A DNA stretch of 64,000 nucleotides, from assembly GCF_003001935.1 (NCBI RefSeq), contig NZ_PVNG01000017.1, forward strand, positions 124,001 through 188,000, written 5' to 3'. Below the pieces are notes generated by a model. That model was not told the origin of the DNA. It saw nothing but the letters and a program-made list of their open reading frames with translations, and ran no database searches. A program made the translations under genes and the position numbers. Origin of the DNA: Nonomuraea fuscirosea (GTDB lineage: Bacteria; Actinomycetota; Actinomycetes; Streptosporangiales; Streptosporangiaceae). Of the stretch, positions 1-8,331 are shown piece by piece (position 1 is the first letter of the stretch; the number at the start of each line of letters is the position of its first letter).

Positions 1-230
1 GAGGAGCGTTCGGTGTAGGGCAGCGGCTCGCCGGACAGCTCGCGCACCGCGCGTTCCAGGCCGTCGGACCCGCCGACGGAGAAGCCGCGCAGCAGCAGCG
101 CGCCGTGGCGGGTGAGCAGCGCGCGCAGCCGTGCCCTGTCGGCCGCCACCAGGCCGGCGACGGGGTCGCCCTCGTCCGCCGCCTGCACCACGTACGGGAG
201 CGTGTGCTCGCTCTCAGGGAAACCGTTCAT
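1..230 (-). CDS. SyrP-like TauD/TfdA-family dioxygenase (partial, 3' end outside window)
   Basis: Only the first 76 codons are present. They read from an ATG at 230-228 that overlaps the stop of the upstream carbamoyltransferase gene (ATGA). The visible sequence contains RHGALLLRGF and GEPLPYTERSS, which are characteristic of SyrP-type members of the TauD/TfdA family. These are Fe(II)/2-oxoglutarate oxygenases that often hydroxylate carrier-bound amino acids such as Asp in NRPS clusters. The iron ligands (HxD...H) would lie beyond the left edge and cannot be checked. Coupling to the carbamoyltransferase and sulfotransferase suggests one leftward operon that tailors the same precursor or peptide. 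The substrate is unknown. Confidence 0.8.
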   Translation of the reverse strand, partial: MNGFPESEHTLPYVVQAADEGDPVAGLVAADRARLRALLTRHGALLLRGFSVGGSDGLERAVRELSGEPLPYTERS

Positions 231-1153
231 GAGCGGCACCACCTCAGTAGCGCCATCGCGCTGTGCAGCTTGTTCTCAGCCTGGTCGAAGGCGATGCTGT
301 GCGGGCCGTCGAGCACGTCCGCCGTGACCTCCTCGCCCCGGTGGGCGGGCAGGTCGTGCATGAAGAGCGCGCCGGGGCTGTCCTTCCAGAGCGCCTCAGT
401 GACCTGGAAGGGCGCGAAGTCCCGCCGCCAGTCCGGGTCGGGCTTGGACGTGCCGGTCGTCTGCCAGCGGGTGGTGTAGACCACGTCGCAGCCGATGGGC
501 AGGTCTGCCATATCGTGCCGTTCCACCACGGTCGCCCCGCTCCGCTCGCAGTGGGCGGCGACTCGCCCGCGTACGTCGTCCGTCAGCCCGTAGCCGGGCG
601 GGGTGCGCAGTTCCAGCGTGACCAGCGGGTAACGGGACAGCGCGAGGGCGAGCGCGGCGGCTGTGTTGTTCCCCTCGCCGATGTACAGCAGCCGCAGGCC
701 CTGCACGCGGCCGAACACCCGTGACAGCGTGGTCAGATCCGCCAGCGCCTGGGTCGGGTGCTCGTCGGCGCTCATCGCGTTCACCACGGACATCCCGCCT
801 TCCATGGCCCAGCCGCGCAGCTCGGCCGGATCGCCGGCCGTCCTGCAGACGATCGCGTCGAGCATCCGTGACAGCACCCGTCCGGTGTCCCCGACACTCT
901 CGCCGGTGTTCGTCTGGAGGTCGTCGGCGCCGAAGGAGACGATCCGCGCGCCCAGGCGTAGCGCCCCGGAGGAGAAGGCGGTCCTGGTCCGTGTGGACGT
1001 CCTGCGGAAGTAGATGCCGACGACCTGGCCCTCCAACGGGTCGCCCGGACGGTCGAGCCCGGCGGACAGGCGGGTGCCCGCCTCGACGATCGCGTGCAGG
1101 TCCGCGTCGGTCAGGTCGTCGAGCGAGATCAGGCATCTCGCTGGGTGCTTCAT
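227..1153 (-). CDS. Ornithine carbamoyltransferase-like enzyme, probably a pathway N-carbamoyltransferase
   Basis: The protein has 308 residues, close to the normal OTC length of about 310. The carbamoyl-phosphate loop is seen as FRRTSTRTRTAF (about residues 49-60), and the conserved HPTQALADL follows near residue 132. The amino-acid-binding motif is MHDLPAHRGEE near residue 266, where ornithine transcarbamylases have HCLP. The Cys that normally contacts the ornithine backbone is therefore Asp, arguing for another substrate. It is coupled by 4-nt overlaps to the sulfotransferase upstream and the oxygenase downstream. The same cluster encodes SbnA/SbnB-like diaminopropionate synthases (32878-34891), so carbamoylation of diaminopropionate to a ureidoalanine (albizziine) is an attractive inference. 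Carbamoylation of another amine is equally possible. Confidence 0.85.
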   Translation of the reverse strand: MKHPARCLISLDDLTDADLHAIVEAGTRLSAGLDRPGDPLEGQVVGIYFRRTSTRTRTAFSSGALRLGARIVSFGADDLQTNTGESVGDTGRVLSRMLDAIVCRTAGDPAELRGWAMEGGMSVVNAMSADEHPTQALADLTTLSRVFGRVQGLRLLYIGEGNNTAAALALALSRYPLVTLELRTPPGYGLTDDVRGRVAAHCERSGATVVERHDMADLPIGCDVVYTTRWQTTGTSKPDPDWRRDFAPFQVTEALWKDSPGALFMHDLPAHRGEEVTADVLDGPHSIAFDQAENKLHSAMALLRWCRS

Positions 1154-1890
1154 GGCTTCTCCTCACACACGCGCAGGCGGTGGCGATGCAGTTCCTCGTA
1201 GAAGGGCAGGTGATGCCGCAGGTGGCCGCTCAGTACCGGGTCGCGGTCGACGTCGAGGTCGTAGACAGTCGAAGCCTGGCGGAAGCCGGTGCTGCGGGCG
1301 ACGTCCGCGTGCCAGCGCCGGGTCGGCCGCCATTCAGGCCGGTCGCCGGCCTCCCAGGTGAGCGCTCGCGGGTCGAAGGGGATCGACACCCGTGCGCAGT
1401 ACGCGCGGACCAGCGCCTCGGGCGCAGCCACGAGGTCGGCCGAGTCGATCACGACGGGGACCTTGCCGGTCAGCCGCCCGACCGCGGTGAAGATCTCGTG
1501 CAGGGCCTCGACGCCGATCTGGTGGCGCCGTACCTCCGGGTTGAGCGCGTGATAGGAGCGGATGGTCTCGCGCGGGTGCCGGATCAGGAACGTGTGCCGC
1601 GCACCCGTACACAGGAAGTCACGGTCGTCGAGCACCGCGGGGTAGCGCTCGTCCGTCGTGTCCTTGAAGAACACCGGGCGCTCCTCGGCCGCGGACCTGA
1701 GCGTGCTCAGCAGGGCGCGCGGCGTGCGCACCCGCCGGCCCGCCACCTCGGCGGAGCCGAACTCGGCGAGGTTGGAGAACGGTTCGTGAACGGCGAGGAA
1801 GTCGCCGCGTTGGGCCATCATCCGGAAGAAGGCGGTGGACCTGCTCCGCGGCAGGCTCCACAGGGCGAGGATCACCGGCTTCGTGTCCAC
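1150..1890 (-). CDS. Sulfotransferase-family protein (PAPS-dependent, putative)
   Basis: The protein has 246 residues. The N-terminal P-loop SLPRSRSTAFFRMM (about residues 12-25) matches the 5'-phosphosulfate loop of sulfotransferases. TFLIRHPRETIRSYH (about residues 100-114) matches the strand, Arg and Ser of the 3'-phosphate-binding segment. It is the first gene of the leftward operon, is coupled by ATGA to the carbamoyltransferase gene, and diverges from the NRPS at 2126. Known context: in azabicycle/aziridine pathways a hydroxyl is sulfated and the sulfate is later displaced by an adjacent amine. A matching role here, sulfating the terminal hydroxyl of the carrier-derived C7 amino acid, is inferred. 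The fold is also shared with some proteins of unknown activity, so the reaction is not certain. Confidence 0.75.
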   Translation of the reverse strand: MDTKPVILALWSLPRSRSTAFFRMMAQRGDFLAVHEPFSNLAEFGSAEVAGRRVRTPRALLSTLRSAAEERPVFFKDTTDERYPAVLDDRDFLCTGARHTFLIRHPRETIRSYHALNPEVRRHQIGVEALHEIFTAVGRLTGKVPVVIDSADLVAAPEALVRAYCARVSIPFDPRALTWEAGDRPEWRPTRRWHADVARSTGFRQASTVYDLDVDRDPVLSGHLRHHLPFYEELHRHRLRVCEEKP

Positions 1891-2125
1891 GACGTACTCA
1901 CGCTGCTCCCACGCTCTCCTCCAAAGGGGCGGGCCTGGCCTGGCTCGATCGGGCCGGGAACGCGCCCGTCCGGCGGAACGGCGCCGATCACCGGCAGCCT
2001 AGGACCGCCATTCGGCTGTGAAATGTCGGGAATCTTCCTGACTACTCGCCTTCAGACGGGCGATGCGACCGTGAAACGACTCGCCATCCGCGAGCCGGTC
2101 GATCCGCAGGGGAGTGATACTGATC
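1891..2125. other. Divergent intergenic promoter region
   Basis: This stretch of 235 bp separates the leftward sulfotransferase operon from the rightward NRPS operon. It holds the 18-bp dyad at 2025-2042, which may therefore control both directions. An in-frame GTG at 2114 overlaps the Shine-Dalgarno-like AGGGGAG (2108-2114). I place the NRPS start at the ATG at 2126. I see no other gene. Confidence 0.6.
2025..2042 (+). promoter_or_regulatory. 18-bp inverted repeat, candidate cluster operator (copy a)
   Basis: The site reads GTCGGG-AATCTT-CCTGAC, with half-sites separated by six AT-rich bases and one mismatch from perfect symmetry. It ends 83 nt before the NRPS start at 2126. Closely similar sites lie at 15137-15154 and 26289-26306, each just before the first gene of another rightward unit. 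The LAL-type LuxR regulator at 24022 is the obvious candidate ligand, but this is inference. Confidence 0.6.
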
Positions 2126-5100
2126 ATGCGGTCCGCACGCCTGACCGGTGACCGCAGGAAGCTGCTCGACCAGCTCCTGGACCGGCACCACGTGGCACCC
2201 GCCGACCGGCGGATCGCCCCATCGGCCGCGGACCGGGCCCGCCTGCCCCTCTCCTTCGCCCAGCGCAGGCTCTGGTTCATTCACCAGCTCGACCCCGGCT
2301 CCGCGCAGTACAACGTGGCCGGGCTCGTCCGCTTCGACGGCGCACTCGATGTGCCGGCCCTGAGCCGGAGCGTTGACGAGATAGTCCGCCGGCACGAGAC
2401 ACTGCGCACGACCTTCCACCAGGACGACGGGGAGCCATGGGCGCGGGTGGAGCCCGCGGACCCGGTCGAGCTGCCGCTCGTCGACCTGTCCTGCGTGCCG
2501 GAGGCGGAACGCGAGGCGGCCATGGCCGCGCGTTGCCACGCGGCGGCGCACCAGCCCTTCGACCTCACCCACGACCTCATGGTGCGCACGCTGCTCGTAC
2601 GCACGGCGCCCCGCGAGCACGCCCTCGTCCTGTGCGTCCATCACATCGCCGCCGACGGCTGGTCGCTCGGGGTCATGTTCCGCGAGCTGACGGCCTTGTA
2701 CGAGGCGTTCCGCGCAGGAGCGGAGTCCCCGCTCGCCGAGCTCTCGCTCCAGTACGCCGATTTCGCGATCTGGCAGGCCGGGCAGCTGGACGGCCCGTGG
2801 CTGCGCGGGCAACTGGACCACTGGTGCGAGCTGCTCGCCGGCTCCCGGCCCGTCGAGCTGCCCGGCGATGCCGCGCCCGGTACGGAGCGATCGGAACGCG
2901 GCGCGTCGGTGCCGTTCGACGTGCACTCGGACCTGGCGGGCCGGCTGCGCGCGTTCGGCGACGGCGAGCGCGCGACGCTCTACATGGTCCTGCTCACCGC
3001 GTTCGCCGTGTTGCTGCACCGGTGGAGCGGGCAGGACGACCTCGTGATCGGCGCGTCGATCGCGGGCCGCAACCGCGCCGAGATCGCCGACCTGGTCGGG
3101 CCCTTCACGAACACGCTGCCGCTGCGACTCGACCTGTCGGGGGAGCCGTCGTTCCGCGAGGCCCTGCGCCGCGTGCGGCAGGCGTGCCTGGACGGCTACG
3201 CCAATCAGGACGCGCCCTTCGAGCGAGTGGTGGACGAGGTCAACCCCGACCGTGACCCGGCGGCGCGCACGCCCCTGTTCGGGCAGACGCTCGTCGTGTA
3301 CGAGACCCCGCACCCGAAGCTCCGCCTGCCGGACCTGGACGTCGAGGTCGCGCCCCTCTACACCGACACGGCCAAGTTCGACCTGCGCCTGGAGTTCACC
3401 CCTGACCATGCGGGAGCCCTGCACGGCCTGGTCGAGTACCCGGTGGACCGCTACGACGAGGCCGGCGTCCGCCGCCTGGCCGAGGCGTGGCGGACGATCG
3501 TCACCGCCGCCGTCGCCGAGCCGGACCGGAGCATCGGGCGGCTCCCGCTGATGGACCGGTCCGAGAGGGAGCGGCAGCTGCGCCTCGATCGCGCGGGCAC
3601 GGGCCTCGCCGCGGCGGACGGCTGCCTGCACCGGCTCTTCGAGGACTCGGTGGACCGCCGGCCCGACGCCGTCGCGGCCGTGGACGACGGGGCCAGGCTG
3701 ACGTACCGGGAGCTGGACGAATGGGCGAACCGGCTGGCTCACCTGCTGCGGGAGTCGGGGGTGCGGCACGAGGACACGGTCGGTGTCTGCCTGCCCCGTT
3801 CGGCGGAGCAACTGGCCGTGCTGCTGGGCGTGCTCAAGGCGGGGGCGGCCTACGTTCCGCTCGATCCGGCGCTGCCCGCCGCGCGGCTGGCGTTCATGGT
3901 GCGTGACAGCGCTCCGCGCGTGGTGGTGACCAGGGCCGGGCTGCCGTGCGGCGATGCCGGGCGGACGATCCTGCTGGACGACCTGGCGCCGCGGGCGGCG
4001 GGCCTCGCCGGGGCGCGGCCGGGTACGCGGGTCGATTCGCGCTCGGCGGCGTACGTGATCTACACCTCTGGCTCGACCGGGAGGCCCAAGGGTGTGGTCA
4101 ACGAGCATCGCGCTCTGGTCAACCGGATCCGGGCGATGCGGGAGGCGTACGGGCCGGGGCCGGACGAGGCGGTTCTGTACAAGACGCCCATCGGCTTCGA
4201 CGTGTCGGTCGGGGAGTGGGCGCTCGGCCTGGCCTCGGGCGCGCGGGTGGTCATCGCCGCGCAGGGCGGGCATCGGGACCCCGCGTACCTGGCCGGGCTC
4301 GTGGCGGCGGAGCGGGTCGGTACGGCGAACTTCGTACCGTCGCTGCTGGGCGCCTTCCTGGAGGAGCCGGGCGTCGCGGAGTGCGGGTCCCTGCGCCGGG
4401 TGTTGTGCGGCGGCGAGGTGCTGCCGCCCGACCTGGCACGCCGCTTTCACGAAAGGCTGCCGGACACCGAACTGTTCAACCTGTACGGCCCCACCGAAGC
4501 GGCCATTGACGTCACGGCCCACCCCGTGCCCCTGCCGCCGCCCGCCACGCGGATCCCGATCGGCCGGCCCGTCCCCGGTGCGCTCCTGTACGTGCTGGAC
4601 CCTCACCTGGAGCCCGTGCCGGACGGCGTGCCCGGCGAGTTGTACATCGGCGGCGCACCCGTCGCCCGCGGCTACCACGCGCGGCCCGCGCTGACCGCGG
4701 AACGGTTCGGGCCGGATCCCTTCGGCACGGGCGGCAGACTGTACAGGACCGGCGACCGCGTCCGGCGGCTCCCCGACGGCACGATCGACTTTCTGGGGCG
4801 GCTCGACGACCAGGTGAAGATCCGCGGACACCGGGTCGAACCCGCGGAGGTCGAGGCGGTCCTCGCCGCTCACCCCAAGGTCGACAAGGCGGTCGTGGTC
4901 GCCCGCGATGGCGGCGGGGACGTCGGGCTGGCCGCGTACGTGACCATGCGCGAGGAGGACCTGGCCGCCGCCCCTCGCGAGGAACGCCCCGAAACCGAGG
5001 CAGTCGGGCACGCCGGCGAGACCGTCCGCCGCGTCATGGGCCTGCGCCCGTCGCGGGTGCTGCAGATCGGCTGCGCCGACGCGGCTCTACCGCTCAGCCT

Positions 5101-6460
5101 GGCGCCACAGTGCGACTCCTACCACCTCATCGGCGGATCCGACCTGCCCGGGATCGAGGACCGCCTGGGCGGGAAGGTGACGACGCTGCCGCGCCGGCCC
5201 GCCGACGACTTCTCCGGCCTTCCCGCGGACCACTTCGACACCGTGATCATCGACTCGGTGATCGGCGGCTTCCCCGATCTGGACCACCTCGTACGAGTCG
5301 TGGCAGGCGCCGCCCGGCTGTTGCGGCCGGGCGGCCAGGTGTTCCTCGGCGGCCTGCGCAGCCTCCCGATGCGGGAAGTGGCGTGGACCGCCGAGCTGCT
5401 GCGCGTCATGAAGCCAGACACACCGTGCGAGATCGCCAGGCAGGCGCTGGTCCGGCGCGTCGCGGCCGAGGAGGGGCTCGCGCTGGACCCGGCGTTCTTC
5501 CCCGCCCTGGTCGAGCGGATCCCGGAGCTGGCCTCGGCCGAGGTCCTGGCCAGGCCGCTCCCGGCGCCGGTGGGCGCCATCTTCGACGTCGTGCTCCGAA
5601 CGGGACCCGTCAGAGAGCCCGCCGCCGTGCCCGGCGAGCTGGACTGGGGGGAAGGCGCGCTGGACGCCGCGGTCGGCGGGCCGGTCGTGGTGCGTGGCGT
5701 CCCCGACGCGGCGATCATGGATGAGGTGCGGGCCGCGCGTCTGCTGTCCGACCCCGGCGGCCCCCGCACGCTGGCCGGCCTGCGCCGTACGCGAGAAACC
5801 GAGCGGCTGGGGGAAGCGCTCGCGGAACTGCTGGATCTCGGCGCGCGCCTCGGCCGCACTGCGAAGCTCATCCCCGTGGCGGCCGGCGAGTTCGACGTCG
5901 TCCTCGCCGACGCCGGAACGGTCGTCACCATGCCGGCGGGCGGCGAGCGGCAGTGGGAGTCGTACGCGACCGCCCCCGTGCGCGCCGCAGCCCGGAAGCT
6001 CCTGGCACCGGAGCTGCGGAACTACCTGCGCGAGAGACTCGCCGAGGTCATGGTCCCCGAGACCGTCGTCGTCCTGCCCCGGTGGCCGGTCGGCCCGAAC
6101 GGCAAGCTGGACAGGTCCGCGCTGCCACCTCCGGACGAGCACCGCCAGGGCGAGTGGACGGCGGACGGCGAGCCGCGCACGGACACCGAACGCGCCGTCG
6201 CCGGCCTCTGGCGGGCGGTGCTCTCGGTGCGGCGCGTCGGTGTGCACGACGATTTCTACGACCTCGGTGGCCACTCGCTCCTGGCCGCGCGCATCGTCGC
6301 GCGCATCCGGGCCGCCTTCGGCGTGGACCTCCCCCTGGGCGTGCTGCTGAGCAGCCCGACCGTTGCGGGAGTGGCGGAGTACCTGGACCAGGCCCGGCAC
6401 GCAGGACAGGCCGTCAGGCCGATCGACCGGGCACCACGGCAACGGAGAGAGACGACATGA
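2126..6460 (+). CDS. NRPS, one module: C-A(MT-like insert)-T
   Basis: The product is about 1,444 residues. Order: condensation domain with HHIAADGW near residue 171; adenylation domain with [11 protein letters not shown] near 646 and RLDDQVKIRGHR near 890; a methyltransferase-like insert of about 200 residues (about 970-1180); the A-domain tail with NGKLDRSALP near 1325; and a carrier domain with LGGHSLLAAR near 1380. Specificity positions read by eye are D-V-G-N-L-G-L-I-D-K. This resembles the serine pocket of the NRPS at 18723 but with Gly and Asn replacing Trp and His, so a longer polar side chain such as diaminopropionate or ureidoalanine is possible. The insert carries VLQIGCADAAL where active NRPS methyltransferases have a GCGTG loop, so it may be inactive. 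There is no thioesterase. Start: ATG 2126 after AGGGGAG. Confidence 0.93.
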   Translation: MRSARLTGDRRKLLDQLLDRHHVAPADRRIAPSAADRARLPLSFAQRRLWFIHQLDPGSAQYNVAGLVRFDGALDVPALSRSVDEIVRRHETLRTTFHQDDGEPWARVEPADPVELPLVDLSCVPEAEREAAMAARCHAAAHQPFDLTHDLMVRTLLVRTAPREHALVLCVHHIAADGWSLGVMFRELTALYEAFRAGAESPLAELSLQYADFAIWQAGQLDGPWLRGQLDHWCELLAGSRPVELPGDAAPGTERSERGASVPFDVHSDLAGRLRAFGDGERATLYMVLLTAFAVLLHRWSGQDDLVIGASIAGRNRAEIADLVGPFTNTLPLRLDLSGEPSFREALRRVRQACLDGYANQDAPFERVVDEVNPDRDPAARTPLFGQTLVVYETPHPKLRLPDLDVEVAPLYTDTAKFDLRLEFTPDHAGALHGLVEYPVDRYDEAGVRRLAEAWRTIVTAAVAEPDRSIGRLPLMDRSERERQLRLDRAGTGLAAADGCLHRLFEDSVDRRPDAVAAVDDGARLTYRELDEWANRLAHLLRESGVRHEDTVGVCLPRSAEQLAVLLGVLKAGAAYVPLDPALPAARLAFMVRDSAPRVVVTRAGLPCGDAGRTILLDDLAPRAAGLAGARPGTRVDSRSAAYVIYTSGSTGRPKGVVNEHRALVNRIRAMREAYGPGPDEAVLYKTPIGFDVSVGEWALGLASGARVVIAAQGGHRDPAYLAGLVAAERVGTANFVPSLLGAFLEEPGVAECGSLRRVLCGGEVLPPDLARRFHERLPDTELFNLYGPTEAAIDVTAHPVPLPPPATRIPIGRPVPGALLYVLDPHLEPVPDGVPGELYIGGAPVARGYHARPALTAERFGPDPFGTGGRLYRTGDRVRRLPDGTIDFLGRLDDQVKIRGHRVEPAEVEAVLAAHPKVDKAVVVARDGGGDVGLAAYVTMREEDLAAAPREERPETEAVGHAGETVRRVMGLRPSRVLQIGCADAALPLSLAPQCDSYHLIGGSDLPGIEDRLGGKVTTLPRRPADDFSGLPADHFDTVIIDSVIGGFPDLDHLVRVVAGAARLLRPGGQVFLGGLRSLPMREVAWTAELLRVMKPDTPCEIARQALVRRVAAEEGLALDPAFFPALVERIPELASAEVLARPLPAPVGAIFDVVLRTGPVREPAAVPGELDWGEGALDAAVGGPVVVRGVPDAAIMDEVRAARLLSDPGGPRTLAGLRRTRETERLGEALAELLDLGARLGRTAKLIPVAAGEFDVVLADAGTVVTMPAGGERQWESYATAPVRAAARKLLAPELRNYLRERLAEVMVPETVVVLPRWPVGPNGKLDRSALPPPDEHRQGEWTADGEPRTDTERAVAGLWRAVLSVRRVGVHDDFYDLGGHSLLAARIVARIRAAFGVDLPLGVLLSSPTVAGVAEYLDQARHAGQAVRPIDRAPRQRRETT

Positions 6461-6473
6461 CGTCGGAGGTCAC

Positions 6474-7205
6474 GTGGCAGAGGTAACAGTGAGCGAGCCG
6501 ATCGCCGCCGACACGGCCAGGTGGGCCGCCGAGCTCGGCGCGGAGGCGTTCGCGATGATGTCCCACCGAGAGCTCGGCAAGCTGGTACCGCCGGCCGAGT
6601 TCGAGCGGTTCCGCCGCCTGTGGGACGATCTGGAGCTCGACCCGGTCCTGCCCGGCGGCGGACAGTACAGGCTCCGCCGGTACGGCAGGCTGCTGGCGGA
6701 GGCGAAGGCCGGGAGCTACCGGTTCACCGCGCTCCCGCACGTGCCGTTTCGGCAGGACGCCGAGCACATCCCCGACTACGGTGGCCGGCCCAGGACGTTC
6801 GCGCCGATCCCGGACGAGACGCTGCTGAGCCCCGCGCTCACGAGCCTGGTCGCGGTGGACCTGGCGCTGGCCACCACACTGACGCCCGCCGACCGGTGGA
6901 TCGTGGGCCTGCACATGATACGGGTGGTCGCCAAGGCCGGCGCCCCCGGGCAGGCGACCCCCGAGGGCCGCCACCGCGACGGGCACGACTACGTCGGCAT
7001 GCACCTGATCGACCGGCGCGACTGCGAGGGCGGGCACTCGGTGATCTACCGGGAAGGGCGGCCGACCGTACGCCACACGCTCGCCACGGCGCTCGACTCG
7101 CTGATCGTGGACGACGACGCGCTCACGCACGAGGTGACGGCCACGGTGTCCGCCGGCCCCGACGCCGTGCGCGACACCCTGCTGGTCGATCTAAATGTCG
7201 ACTGA
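6474..7205 (+). CDS. 2OG-Fe(II) dioxygenase family protein (PF10014-like)
   Basis: The protein has 243 residues. It contains EGRHRDGHDYVGMHLI (about residues 163-178), with the HxD iron-ligand pair, and a distal His in LTHEVTA near residue 218. This layout fits the small 2OG-Fe dioxygenase family that includes free-amino-acid hydroxylases such as L-isoleucine 4-hydroxylase. A hydroxylation of a precursor amino acid is the likely role. The substrate is not evident. The GTG at 6474 follows GGAGG (6465-6469) with short 4-nt spacing. GTG at 6489, after CAGAGG, is an equally acceptable start. It lies 13 nt behind the NRPS stop and overlaps the next gene by 11 nt, so it is in the same operon. Confidence 0.8.
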   Translation: MAEVTVSEPIAADTARWAAELGAEAFAMMSHRELGKLVPPAEFERFRRLWDDLELDPVLPGGGQYRLRRYGRLLAEAKAGSYRFTALPHVPFRQDAEHIPDYGGRPRTFAPIPDETLLSPALTSLVAVDLALATTLTPADRWIVGLHMIRVVAKAGAPGQATPEGRHRDGHDYVGMHLIDRRDCEGGHSVIYREGRPTVRHTLATALDSLIVDDDALTHEVTATVSAGPDAVRDTLLVDLNVD

Positions 7206-8331
7206 CGACGCCCTCGACACCTTGCGCCGGATGGTGGAGATCCCCTCCGTCACCGGGCAGGAGGCCGCGCTCGCGCGCTATCTGGCCGGCCGTATGACCG
7301 AGCTCGGGTACGCCGCCCGGATCGACGGGGCGGGCAATGCCGTGGGGGAGATCGGCGCCTGCCACGGTCCCGTGATCATGCTCGTGGGTCACCTGGACAC
7401 GGTCCCGGGATCGCCGCCCGTACGGCAGGTCGGCGACCGGCTCTATGGGCGCGGCACGGTGGACGCCAAGGGCCCGCTCGCGGCCATGGTGCACGCGGGT
7501 TCGCGTGCCGCGGCCGAGGCGGGCGCCCGCGTCGTCGTGGTCGGCGCGGTCGAGGAGGAGGGGTCGTCCCGCGGTGCGCGGCACCTCCTGCGCTCGGCGC
7601 CGCCGGACGCGCTGGTGATCGGCGAGCCGAGCAGCGCGGGCGCGGTCGCGATCGGCTACAAGGGCCTGCTGCGCGTCGAGTGCCTGGTGCGTCGGCCGCC
7701 GTCGCACGCCACCAGCCCCGAGGAGAAGGCCGTCGAGGTGACGGTCGATCTGGTACGGGCCGTGCGCGAACGGCTCGCCGGGAACCACCCGGCGCAAGGC
7801 CCGCTGTTCGAGCGCGCCGTCCCCGTGCTCGTGCGGCTGGAGGGCGACCTCGCCTCGGCCCGCGCCGAGCTCGACTGCCGCGTACCCGAGGGGTTCGACG
7901 CGCCGGAGTTCCTCGAATGGCTGCGCGGCCTGTCGGACGGCACCACCGTGAAGGTGCTCGAGCACGTCCCGGCCGTGCGTACCGGGAGGACCGATCCGGT
8001 GGTCAGGGCGCTGAGCGCCGCGATCCGCCGCGAGGGGCGCGTGCCGGGAGCCAAGGTCAAGCTCGGCACCTCGGACATGAACGTCCTCGCCCCGGCGTGG
8101 CAGGTGCCGATGGCGGCCTACGGTCCCGGGGACTCGCGCCTCGACCACACCGAGACCGAGCACATCGTGCTCGGCGAGTACCTGTTCGCCGTGGACGTGC
8201 TGGCCGCGGCGCTGCCGGAGATCTCCGCCGCGCTGGCGGTCCGGCCTGAGCGAGGAAGGACTGATCGCCATGCGGCCGATCGTCGTGCTGGTCTCGCGGA
8301 TACGCGTGGAGGAGAAGCTGCTGCTCGGTGA
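7195..8331 (+). CDS. LysK-like M20 metallohydrolase (carrier-protein-amino acid hydrolase)
   Basis: The protein has 378 residues of the M20 family. Metal-site motifs are GHLDTVPG (near residue 65), GRGTVDAKGP (near 85) and VEEEGSSRGARH (near 120), with a C-terminal DHTETEHI. This pattern matches LysK, which cuts the finished amino acid off the C-terminal glutamate of the LysW carrier. Here it should release the amino acid built on the carrier at 15227. Its last 62 nt overlap the LysX-like gene in another frame. The basic tail after about residue 350 is unlike LysK, so the C-terminus may be a recent frame extension. It is not an ArgE for primary metabolism, judging by its neighbours. Confidence 0.88.
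   Translation: MSTDDALDTLRRMVEIPSVTGQEAALARYLAGRMTELGYAARIDGAGNAVGEIGACHGPVIMLVGHLDTVPGSPPVRQVGDRLYGRGTVDAKGPLAAMVHAGSRAAAEAGARVVVVGAVEEEGSSRGARHLLRSAPPDALVIGEPSSAGAVAIGYKGLLRVECLVRRPPSHATSPEEKAVEVTVDLVRAVRERLAGNHPAQGPLFERAVPVLVRLEGDLASARAELDCRVPEGFDAPEFLEWLRGLSDGTTVKVLEHVPAVRTGRTDPVVRALSAAIRREGRVPGAKVKLGTSDMNVLAPAWQVPMAAYGPGDSRLDHTETEHIVLGEYLFAVDVLAAALPEISAALAVRPERGRTDRHAADRRAGLADTRGGEAAAR

Noticed and set aside
2114-2125. GTG at 2114 as the NRPS start
   Set aside because: It overlaps the Shine-Dalgarno sequence AGGGGAG that serves the ATG at 2126, leaving no ribosome site of its own.
2042-5011. Long antisense open frame (989 codons) opposite the first NRPS
   Set aside because: It mirrors NRPS codons in a high-GC gene, has no family resemblance and no ribosome site. 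Similar antisense frames oppose the other NRPS genes.
6457-6486. Nine-codon frame starting at the NRPS stop (ATGA)
   Set aside because: It ends after nine codons and looks accidental. The real next gene is the 2OG-Fe dioxygenase in another frame.
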